Assembly: GCA_963729695.1 (NCBI GenBank)
Contig: CAVSOT010000005.1
Coordinates: 1 to 64,000, forward strand
DNA from: PALSA-693 sp963729695
GTDB taxonomy: Bacteria > Actinomycetota > Acidimicrobiia > Acidimicrobiales > Palsa-688
DNA: 64,000 nucleotides
Reading direction: 5' to 3'
Position numbers and translations under genes: made by a program. This document shows positions 57,259-64,000 of the stretch, piece after piece; position 1 is the stretch's first letter; each line of letters begins with the position of its first letter. The notes beneath the pieces are model-generated. The model made no database searches. It had not been told where the DNA came from and was given only the letters and a program-made list of their open reading frames with translations.

Positions 57259-57668
57259 GGCCGGAGACTCCTGCGCTAGAGGACGCCGCCCAGGCCCTGA
57301 TAGCGGCCTGAACGGACCTCACCATCCTGCACGAAACGTGCCCCAGCGCGCCCAGAGGTGCCCCACAGGTGGACTAACTCGGGCAAGCACTCTCGGTTGG
57401 GGATAAGTTCCTCGGGCCGGCGGGCGTGGTCGAAGCGCTCCGTGGTGAAGAGGAACCAGCCCAGTTCTCCACGGTCGCGCCCTCGCCCGTCCGGCGGTCT
57501 GGTCGGGCTGGTCTGGCAGCCATCGTGGCTGGCCGTGGTACCGTACGCGACAGTCCGGCTAAGGCCCAGGGTTTTTGGTCGCGACGTCGTTGCTTCTGGT
57601 GGCGACTGCGACGGGTGAAGGCTGTAACGGTGAGACAATGGGTGCTGTCGGATCGTAAGGAGTTCCCT
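57259..57668. other. Intergenic region upstream of rsgA
   Basis: About 410 bases. An open frame on the plus strand merges with rsgA but has no family signal before 57669. On the minus strand, 57510-57290 reads as plausible coding (ELGWFLFTTERFDHARRPEE) without a recognised family. No clear repeats are seen. Confidence 0.4.
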
Positions 57669-58727
57669 GTGCCCACTACATCGGATGTTTCGGGCTTGCT
57701 AGCCCTTGGGTGGGATAACGCCTGGGCGTCAGCGCTGGCAGGGCTTTGCGATCCGACCCTATGGCCGGCACGCGTGTCGCGCGTCGACCGCGGTCTGTGC
57801 ACCCTCATGACCGGAACTGCTGAGGTGCGGGTCGCGCCCGAGCGACATGTCGAGTTAGCGGTAGGCGATTGGGTGGGTGTCGCCTCGGGGCCCACTGCCG
57901 ATGGGAGGGCGCAGATCGTGGCTGTCCTGCCCCGTCGTGCCGTGTTTCGCCGAGCGGCCGCGGCGAAGGGTGCAGCACCCCAGATCGTGGCCGCGAATAT
58001 CGACACGGTCTTCGTGTGCGATGCGCTCGACGGAAACCTCAGCCTTCGCCACCTTGAACGCTTCCTGGTTTTGGCGTGGCAAAGCGGCGCCACTCCTGTG
58101 GTGCTGATCACCAAGTCCGACGCCGTCCCGCCAGCGGTGGTGAGCGAGGCGCTAGAGGCGGTCAAGACCGTTGCCGACGGAATCAGTGTGTTGGTCGTCA
58201 GCTCGACCTCCGGTGATGGCATGGTCGACGTAGCGCCCTACTTGGTCGCCGGGCGCACGGTTGCACTGCTCGGGTTATCAGGAGCGGGCAAGTCGACGCT
58301 GGTGAACCTGTTGGCAGGTGCGGAGCTCTTGGCGACCGGGGCAGTACGTCGAGACGGCAGCGGCCGCCATACGACAACCCACCGCGAGCTGGTTCTGCTT
58401 CCTGGAGGTGGGCTTTTGGTCGATACTCCGGGAATGCGCGCCCTCTCGGCGCTCGGCGCGTCTGACGGTGTGGAGCAGGCGTTCCAGGACGTCGAATTGT
58501 TAGCCCGTCGCTGCCTGTACACCGATTGCTCGCATGCAGGCGAGTCGGGATGCGCCCTGGCGGCGGCCATCTCCGACGGGCGCCTCGAGCGCAGCCGGCT
58601 GCAGAGCTGGCTGGGATTGAGGTCCGAGTCGCCGACTTCCGACCTTGAGATCGCCCGGGCCCACATCGCTGAGCGTAAGTGGCGCAAGGCCGCAAAGTTC
58701 GCCGACCGTCGAGCCACAAGGACATAG
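57669..58727 (+). CDS. rsgA: Ribosome small-subunit-dependent GTPase A
   Basis: A 352-residue circularly permuted GTPase that assists late 30S maturation. The permuted motif order is clear: G4 ITKSD (147-151), then P-loop GLSGAGKST (202-210), then G3 DTPG (252-255). The C-terminal zinc motif uses C282, C287, H289 and C295. An N-terminal OB-fold (about 35-100) precedes the GTPase. GTG at 57669 follows AAGGAG. Usually chromosomal and conserved, it is the most housekeeping-like gene in the window. Confidence 0.95.
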   Translation: MPTTSDVSGLLALGWDNAWASALAGLCDPTLWPARVSRVDRGLCTLMTGTAEVRVAPERHVELAVGDWVGVASGPTADGRAQIVAVLPRRAVFRRAAAAKGAAPQIVAANIDTVFVCDALDGNLSLRHLERFLVLAWQSGATPVVLITKSDAVPPAVVSEALEAVKTVADGISVLVVSSTSGDGMVDVAPYLVAGRTVALLGLSGAGKSTLVNLLAGAELLATGAVRRDGSGRHTTTHRELVLLPGGGLLVDTPGMRALSALGASDGVEQAFQDVELLARRCLYTDCSHAGESGCALAAAISDGRLERSRLQSWLGLRSESPTSDLEIARAHIAERKWRKAAKFADRRATRT

Positions 58728-59175
58728 CTCCCACTGCCCATACACAGAACGCGCCCGCCGTAATCCGACCACAACGATCGCCAGATAGCAGATGGATACA
58801 ATTCGGCACATCTTCCGGCTGCTTGGCGACCAGCGCCAGGTAGTTTGTATGTCGAGCTCCTCTTATAGACCTGGGGACGGCCATCATCTTGCCGATCACC
58901 TCGCGGAATCGGTGTAGGTACTGTTCCATGAAATGAGCTGGCCCGAACGGGCGAGCTTGTCGACGAGCGGCATCGCCGTGGTTGTATGAGCGTTAGTGAC
59001 TGGTCCTGGAGGAGCGTCGGACCACATGGATAGTCGGTTGTCGGTGAGGCATCCTCGGGGGCGGGCTAGCGGAGAGCAGTCGGCGACGGGAACGAGGCGG
59101 CCTACCATGGTCGGGTCTACAGTCGGGGAGTCTCGCCGGTCGTATTGTGCCGACGAGTGTCATTGGAGGTGCCGA
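58728..59175. other. Intergenic region upstream of amidohydrolase
   Basis: About 450 bases with no identified gene. The amidohydrolase frame is open from 58996 but the first family residues appear only after 59176, so the earlier part is probably non-coding. Confidence 0.45.
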
Positions 59176-60453
59176 GTGGGCGTCAAGTCGAGGCACTACG
59201 TCCTTGTGTCGGCGGATGGTCACGCGGGCGCGGATGTGCTTGGATACCGGCCGTATCTAGATCGCAAGTGGCACGACGAGTTCGACGCCTGGGCTGTGGA
59301 CTTCCACGACGGCTGGGAGGTCGTCGACGCGGAGTCGTCGGACTCGGGCCGAGTCGGGGCTGCGTCGTACTTGGACCCGATCAACTGGGATAGTGCGGGT
59401 CGTCAAGCGATCATTGAGGCGCAGGGCATCGCAGCTGAGGTTCTGTTCCCCAACACGGCGCCGCCGTTCTATCCGTCAGGGGTGATCACCGCTCCGGGAC
59501 CGAGGAACGCGGAGGAGTACTCGCGGCGCTGGGCGGGGGTGCAGGCTCACAACCGTTGGATGGCGGATTTCTGCGCCGAGTGTCCGGGTCGGCGTCTCGG
59601 CGTGGCGCAGGTGTTTGTCAATGACATCGATGATGCGGTCGAGGAGGTCCGCTGGGCCAGGCGGGCCGGACTGGCGGGGGTTCTCCTCCCAGGAGATCAC
59701 CTGTTGGCGCTGGGGAATCTGTATCACCCGACGCTTGATCCGTTGTGGGCGACCTGCGTCGAATTGGACATGCCAGTGCATCGGCACGGGATGATCGTCG
59801 GTGAGGCGCCGGGCGGTAGCGGCGGGGTTGGCGGACCAGCACTGGGAGTGTACGAAGCGGCGTACTTGACGGAACGAGCGTTGGGCCAGTTGATCTTGGG
59901 TGGGGTGCTCGAGCGTTTCCCGGAGCTCAAATTTGTTTTCACCGAGATTCAGTCGGCGTGGACGGTGCGGGAGCTGGCCAGGCTCGAGAGGTTCCTCGAG
60001 GTGTGCGGCCAACCTGGCCACCAGGTATATGACTTCGTCAAGCCGGCGCTGGGCGTGTTAACGAAGTCCCCCCGCGAGTACTTTGAGCAAAACGTGTGGA
60101 TGGGTTCCTTCTTGAGTACAAAAGACGCCCAGCTGCGTCACCAGATCGGCGTCGACAAGATCATGTGGGGCGCGGACTTCCCCCACCACGAAGGGACCTA
60201 TCCCTACACACTCGAAGCGCTCCGCGCCAACTTCGGTGGCCTCCCCGAACCCGAGGTCCGCATGATGACGTCGCTCAACGCGGCGAAGGTGTATGGCATC
60301 GACGTCGACAAGTTGCAGCCGGTGGCGGATCGCATCGGTCCGACCGTGGGACAGATCGCACGGCCGCTCTCGCCGGCGGAGTATCCCGACGACACCATGT
60401 GCCTGAGCTTCACGCACCCCATCGCAGTGACTGCATTGGGCAACAGGCAATGA
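59176..60453 (+). CDS. Amidohydrolase-2 family protein
   Basis: A 425-residue ACMSD-like enzyme of the 19670/34889 subgroup. SADGHAGAD is the metal motif (D14, H16); YRPYLDRKWHDEFDAW, QAHNRWMADF, MPVHRHG and GADFPHHEGTYP (final Asp/His) follow. The GTG at 59176 has GGAGGT upstream with good spacing. It is monocistronic, between rsgA and the HxlR locus. A decarboxylase or hydrolase of an aromatic or unsaturated acid is inferred. Confidence 0.92.
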   Translation: MGVKSRHYVLVSADGHAGADVLGYRPYLDRKWHDEFDAWAVDFHDGWEVVDAESSDSGRVGAASYLDPINWDSAGRQAIIEAQGIAAEVLFPNTAPPFYPSGVITAPGPRNAEEYSRRWAGVQAHNRWMADFCAECPGRRLGVAQVFVNDIDDAVEEVRWARRAGLAGVLLPGDHLLALGNLYHPTLDPLWATCVELDMPVHRHGMIVGEAPGGSGGVGGPALGVYEAAYLTERALGQLILGGVLERFPELKFVFTEIQSAWTVRELARLERFLEVCGQPGHQVYDFVKPALGVLTKSPREYFEQNVWMGSFLSTKDAQLRHQIGVDKIMWGADFPHHEGTYPYTLEALRANFGGLPEPEVRMMTSLNAAKVYGIDVDKLQPVADRIGPTVGQIARPLSPAEYPDDTMCLSFTHPIAVTALGNRQ

Positions 60454-60495
60454 CCCATTGCCCCCATCAGTCTCGTGTGTCCAAATGTCCGGTGT

Positions 60496-60741
60496 TCAGC
60501 TCGTCGATTCCGCCGGATGTTCAACTATTGCGACGACCCTTGTCGCCATGAATCGAGCAGACCGGACGGGCTGACCTGATCGGGTGACCTCAGTCACTTC
60601 GACGGTGCCCCGAACCGTAGTGATTTCCACTCGCCTACCAGCCCGAGTCGCCGCGATCTCGAAGCGCTCGATCCCTGGCCCCACGTCGATCAGCACCTCG
60701 ACCCGATCACCCCTCATTCGCATACACGCTAGCCGGATCAC
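60496..60741 (-). CDS. Small conserved-type protein
   Basis: An 81-residue protein with regularly alternating beta-strand residues (DRVEVLIDVGPGIERFEIAATRAGRRVEITTVRGTVEVTEVTR). The amino-acid pattern is protein-like rather than random, but the family is unknown and the start is uncertain (GTG at 60741 or ATG at 60717). It converges with the amidohydrolase, 42 bp away. Confidence 0.5.
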   Translation of the reverse strand: MIRLACMRMRGDRVEVLIDVGPGIERFEIAATRAGRRVEITTVRGTVEVTEVTRSGQPVRSARFMATRVVAIVEHPAESTS

Positions 60742-61068
60742 TTTCTCTTTTTGTTGCCGCCACCCCCCGTCGGGACGTTGGCGGCGGCCGGTCGCGCCGT
60801 TTCTGAGTGCTCATGCCACCCAACACGCCGTGCCGGGGCTTGGCCTGGGCCCAAGGCCCTCGAGTACCGGGCAGCCGAGGGAGATCGCCCTCGCCTCGGC
60901 CAGCAGGGCCTCCAGTGAGCGGAGAGTCGCCACGGCCGGGGTTAGAACCCGCTCCGTCCGGCCTGCTCAGGACTCGTCGTCGTGGCGTTTCTCCTACACG
61001 GTCACATGTCGATCTTCGGGGACTTTAAATAATCAAGGGTTATAAATAGAGTTTATCCAGTTTAAGCT
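60742..61068. other. Intergenic region upstream of HxlR gene
   Basis: About 330 bases with no gene. The last 45 bases (61025-61068) are strongly AT-rich against a GC-rich background and contain TATAAAT and a direct repeat of AGTTTA, placing the HxlR promoter here. Confidence 0.55.
61025..61068 (+). promoter_or_regulatory. AT-rich promoter/operator of the HxlR gene
   Basis: It contains TTTAAATAATC, TATAAATAG and AGTTTA-TCC-AGTTTA directly before the GTG start of the HxlR gene. No ribosome site is present, suggesting a leaderless transcript and likely autoregulation. Confidence 0.5.
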
Positions 61069-61746
61069 GTGGGCGTGCGCTCCTACGGCCAGTACTGCGC
61101 CCTCGCCAAAGCCCTCGACCTGGTGGGAGACCGGTGGACCCTCCTCATCGTGCGCGAGCTGCTGGTTCGCCCCTCTCGCTACAGCGAGCTCCAAGACGGC
61201 CTGACCGGCATCGCCACCAATCTCCTCGTCGAGCGGCTACGCCAGCTCGAGGGGGCGGGGGTGATAGGTCGTGACGGTGAGGGCCGCTACGAGCTGACAG
61301 AGTGGGGTCGAAGGCTGGCCGCGCCGGTGCAGGAGCTGGTCCGTTGGGCCGCGCCGCTGATGCTTGCCGGACAGGGCACCGACGCGTTTCGAGCTCGGTG
61401 GCTCCAGCTTCCCCTGGAGTTGATGTTCGGTGGTGTCGACCCAGGACGGCCCGACATTCAGATCGAAGTCCGGACGGCCGACGAGATGCTGACCCTGACG
61501 TCAACTGCCGGCAGGGTGGAGGTGCGCACTGGTCCAGCGCCGGCGCCCGACGTCGTCGTCACCGGACCTCCTGAGCTCATCGTCGGGCTGATGTCCGGCG
61601 CCCTAGACAAGGACGTCGCCAGGAGCCAAGGCGTGAGCATCCTCGGTGATTTCGCCGATGTCGAGCGGCTGCGTCGAGACGGTTGGACTGATCCATCCAC
61701 TGAGAGCCGTTCTCGACGCCGGTCCACGACTTCCCCCAAGCGCTAA
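61069..61746 (+). CDS. HxlR-family regulator with C-terminal SCP2-like domain
   Basis: A 225-residue protein. The N-terminal HxlR-type winged helix (about residues 1-95) reads YCALAKALDLVGDRWTLLIVRELLVRPSRYSELQDGLTGIATNLLVERLRQLE, with conserved Cys10. The C-terminal half (about 125-200) has the DELLTL...VRTGPAP-type pattern seen in SCP2-like sterol-binding domains. HxlR proteins often sense redox or aldehydes via the conserved Cys. The GTG at 61069 lacks a ribosome site, as in leaderless genes. It may control the hydrolase-methyltransferase pair downstream. Confidence 0.88.
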   Translation: MGVRSYGQYCALAKALDLVGDRWTLLIVRELLVRPSRYSELQDGLTGIATNLLVERLRQLEGAGVIGRDGEGRYELTEWGRRLAAPVQELVRWAAPLMLAGQGTDAFRARWLQLPLELMFGGVDPGRPDIQIEVRTADEMLTLTSTAGRVEVRTGPAPAPDVVVTGPPELIVGLMSGALDKDVARSQGVSILGDFADVERLRRDGWTDPSTESRSRRRSTTSPKR

Positions 61747-61804
61747 TGAGCCTAGAGCATGGCCCTGAGATTCCGCGAACAAATGGTTGAAAGGACGCAC
61801 TGAC

Positions 61805-62698
61805 ATGACTGAACCCACGCTGCCCTCGCATGATCGCCTCGTCGAGACGCCGAACGGCACTCTCTTCGTTCGCGAGATTCCCGGTGACGATCCGCCCATT
61901 GTCCTCATGCATGGCTTCCCCGACGACCACACCATCTACGACCGGCTCCTGCCGTTGCTGAGCCCGAAACGGGCGGTCGCCTTCGATTGGCATGGCTACG
62001 GCCGATCCGAGCGCGGCGAGCTCGGGGGATTCTCCATGAAGGAACATGCCGCTGAGCTCGAGGCGTTGCTCGACGCGCTCGACATCGAGCGAGCGGTGCT
62101 CGTCGGTCACGACGCCTCTGGACCCGACGCCGTCGCGTTCGCCGTCGCCCGTCCCCAACGGGTCGCCCACCTCGTGCTCCTCAACACGATGTTCGCGCAC
62201 CTGCCTTCCCTAAGGCTCCCCGAGATGATCCGACTCCTCGCCGACCCGGACCTGGTGCCACTCGCCGACGCGATGGTCAATGACGACTCCCAGCGTCTCT
62301 GGCTGCTGCAGTTCACCGCTGATCATTGGGGCATGGGAGCTCTCGACCCCGACGGCATCGCCGTGCAGTCCATCCTGCCGCAGTTCTTCGGCAGCGCCGA
62401 TCAGCCGGACGCCCTCGCCGCCATTCGCGCCTGGACGGCCAGTCTCTTTGATTCCCTGCACGAGCAGGACAAACTTGTTGACAGCGGCGCACTCGGTGAC
62501 TTGGATGTCCCGGTTTCGATCATCTTCGGAGAATCGGATCGCTACTTGATCCCGTCTCTGGCAGGCGGGATCGCCGGGCTGTTCACCCATCCGTCTCTGC
62601 ACCTTGTGCCAGGCGCTTCGCACTGGCCTCAGCACGATCAACCCCGAGTCGTGGATGATCTGGTGGCCGACATTATGAAGAGGCAGGACCAGCGATGA
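61805..62698 (+). CDS. Alpha/beta-fold hydrolase (haloalkane-dehalogenase/epoxide-hydrolase-like)
   Basis: A 297-residue alpha/beta hydrolase. HGFPDD (36-41) is the oxyanion region and the nucleophile-elbow GHDASG places Asp103 as nucleophile, as in haloalkane dehalogenases and epoxide hydrolases, not an esterase Ser. The catalytic His lies in PGASHWPQHD. AAGGA precedes the ATG at 61805. It overlaps the methyltransferase by ATGA, so both are translated together, possibly under HxlR control. Confidence 0.9.
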   Translation: MTEPTLPSHDRLVETPNGTLFVREIPGDDPPIVLMHGFPDDHTIYDRLLPLLSPKRAVAFDWHGYGRSERGELGGFSMKEHAAELEALLDALDIERAVLVGHDASGPDAVAFAVARPQRVAHLVLLNTMFAHLPSLRLPEMIRLLADPDLVPLADAMVNDDSQRLWLLQFTADHWGMGALDPDGIAVQSILPQFFGSADQPDALAAIRAWTASLFDSLHEQDKLVDSGALGDLDVPVSIIFGESDRYLIPSLAGGIAGLFTHPSLHLVPGASHWPQHDQPRVVDDLVADIMKRQDQR

Positions 62699-63498
62699 GC
62701 CTCGATCAGCAGTACGCAACCGGCCTCTCCCGTCGCCGCATTGAGGACGCGCTACTGGCCGCCGGCATGGACCTGGGCGACCTGCAGGGCGAAGATCTCG
62801 CACCCCTCGAGGACTTTCACACCATGGGTCGCATCGCGACCGGCCAACTCGCCGAGCTCGCTCAGATCGAGCGCGGCGACGAGGTGCTCGACGCCGGCAG
62901 CGGCGTTGGCGGCACAGCCCGCTATCTCGCCGAGTGGTTCGGCTGCCAGGTCACGTCCGTCGATCTCACCGAGGAGTACTGCAACACGTCTCGTTGGCTG
63001 AACGAGCTGGTCGGACTGGACGACCAGATCTCGGTGCATCAGGGGGATGTGACGAACCTGCCGTTTGCTTCAGGCAGCTTCACCGCAGTCATGAGCCAAC
63101 ACGTGCAGATGAACGTGGCCGACAAGACCCGCCTCTACGACGAGGCCCGTCGGGTGTTGCGACCACGAGGGCGCCTCGCCATCTGGGACATCACTGCCGG
63201 CGCCCCGGGCGCCCTCGAGTTCCCCCTGCCGTGGGCTGATCAGCCAGTCCTGAGCCACCTGGCGCCCGCGGCCCGGTTACGGGCCGCGATCGAGTCTGCC
63301 GGCCTGGCAGTTACCCACTGGAGTGACATGACCGAGGAAGCGGTCGCAATCATGGAGACCTTTCTGCAGTCTCCTCCCGGCCCGCTCGGGTTGCACGTGT
63401 TCGTCGATAACTTCGTGGGGAAGGCGAGCAACCTCGTGCGTGGTCTGGCCAACGGGCGGCTCCGCGCCGTACAAGCCATCGCCGTGGCCCGACCTTGA
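62695..63498 (+). CDS. SAM-dependent class I methyltransferase
   Basis: A 267-residue methyltransferase with motif I LDAGSGVGG (65-73), Asp90 in the acidic SAM-ribose motif SVD, GDVTNLPFASGSFTAVMSQH as motif II-III, and DEARRVLRPRGRLAIWD. The N-terminal helix and the length resemble sarcosine/dimethylglycine and ubiquinone-type methyltransferases. Start is coupled to the hydrolase stop. The acceptor is unknown. Confidence 0.9.
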   Translation: MSLDQQYATGLSRRRIEDALLAAGMDLGDLQGEDLAPLEDFHTMGRIATGQLAELAQIERGDEVLDAGSGVGGTARYLAEWFGCQVTSVDLTEEYCNTSRWLNELVGLDDQISVHQGDVTNLPFASGSFTAVMSQHVQMNVADKTRLYDEARRVLRPRGRLAIWDITAGAPGALEFPLPWADQPVLSHLAPAARLRAAIESAGLAVTHWSDMTEEAVAIMETFLQSPPGPLGLHVFVDNFVGKASNLVRGLANGRLRAVQAIAVARP

Positions 63499-63878
63499 AG
63501 TTTTCTCCTGCCCACCCACCAGGAACGGCAAAGGAGCGATCCTTCCCGACCAGCAACTGAAAGAAACCAACATGGACAGTCGGTTGATGTGCGCACAGCT
63601 ACGACCCCTGTATGGCGGTCTCGGTGGTCGTGACTCCGAGCTTGACCAACAAGGCGCGGTAGTCGGTCTGCACCCATTCCTCGTCGATACCACCCAAAGC
63701 GCCGATCCAGCCTTTGCAGGGTGCGGTTACCGCTGTTCGCGGGGTACCACGCAGCCTTCAGACTTTACGGCTATCAGGCATACGTTCGCGACGAGCGACG
63801 AGATTGCGTTCCCGACGAAACGGCGGGTGCCGGAGATCCCAACGCATCCCGTTTCCGAAACGGATCCGGTCCCTCGGG
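63499..63878. other. Intergenic region near window end
   Basis: About 380 bases where I cannot support a gene; no repeat or hairpin is evident. Confidence 0.4.
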
Positions 63879-64000
63879 TCACTGCGAGGATCGCCACTGA
63901 GTTCGGGCCAGGTGCTGGTCGATCTGCTCGATGACCGCCGAGAGTTGGGGCTCGGTTACCGTCTCTTCAGATATGGCTGAGGTGTTCGCAACAGGAATTC
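63879..64000 (-). CDS. Partial gene entering from the window end
   Basis: The minus strand from 64000 to a TGA at 63879 reads IPVANTSAISEETVTEPQLS, then VIEQIDQHLARTQWRSSQ, a helical, protein-like C-terminus. The gene extends beyond the window. No family can be named from 39 residues. Confidence 0.35.
   Translation of the reverse strand, partial: IPVANTSAISEETVTEPQLSAVIEQIDQHLARTQWRSSQ

Overview
The window is GC-rich, densely coding DNA from an actinobacterium. Support for this comes from the gene families: two LLM-class flavin monooxygenases, many SDRs and SnoaL-fold proteins, a MalT-type LuxR regulator, DHA2 exporters, a DUF899 protein and frequent GTG/TTG starts behind strong Shine-Dalgarno sites. 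A soil or aquatic member of Acidimicrobiia or a relative is my inference, because no rRNA or other taxonomic marker is present. I see no rRNA, tRNA, CRISPR array, prophage or intact transposase.

Nearly everything is accessory catabolism. Intact or nearly intact families are: five amidohydrolase-2 (ACMSD/resorcylate-decarboxylase-like) genes, seven SDRs, six SnoaL/NTF2-fold genes, two P450s, two Baeyer-Villiger-type monooxygenases, two LLM monooxygenases, an OYE/dienoyl-CoA reductase, an epoxide hydrolase, MmgE/PrpD, a 3-hydroxyisobutyrate-dehydrogenase-like gene, acetamidase, a MetE-like enzyme, an AKR, VOC, EthD and CMD proteins, and three DHA2 MFS exporters. Local regulators are LysR (5.4-6.3 kb), TetR (15.1-15.7 kb), MalT-type LuxR (48.0-50.7 kb) and HxlR (61.1-61.7 kb).

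Layout. 0-4.7 kb: OYE reductase, two SnoaL genes and a lipoprotein solute-binding protein. 5.4-11.7 kb: LysR divergent from SDR-SnoaL-amidohydrolase-VOC-SDR-AKR. 11.8-14.7 kb: hydrolase relic, small ORF, frameshifted SDR, P450. 15.1-22.7 kb: TetR, then amidohydrolase-SDR-SDR-EthD-amidohydrolase converging on a frameshifted BVMO. 23-28 kb: membrane protein, MFS, msrB, MFS. 28.4-37.9 kb: mostly minus-strand catabolic operons. 38-43.8 kb: BVMO, SDR, epoxide hydrolase and P450. 43.8-47.7 kb: a stretch of broken genes around an acetamidase, including a three-unit array of long inverted repeats. 47.7-52.6 kb: LuxR/MFS divergent pair. 52.6-58.7 kb: an epimerase/beta-propeller fusion, LLM, small barrel protein, hydrolase, DUF899 and rsgA. 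59.2-64 kb: amidohydrolase, HxlR, hydrolase and methyltransferase.

The most unusual features are the tandem inverted-repeat array at 46.9-47.1 kb, whose arms vary in a compensated way and which lies inside a split oxidoreductase gene, and the density of truncated, fused and frameshifted genes. Two fusions join unrelated families in frame: esterase with solute-binding protein, and epimerase with NHL propeller. The solute-binding protein exists as one intact copy and two relics. A 20-bp palindromic element is shared by two distant upstream regions, suggesting a common regulator.
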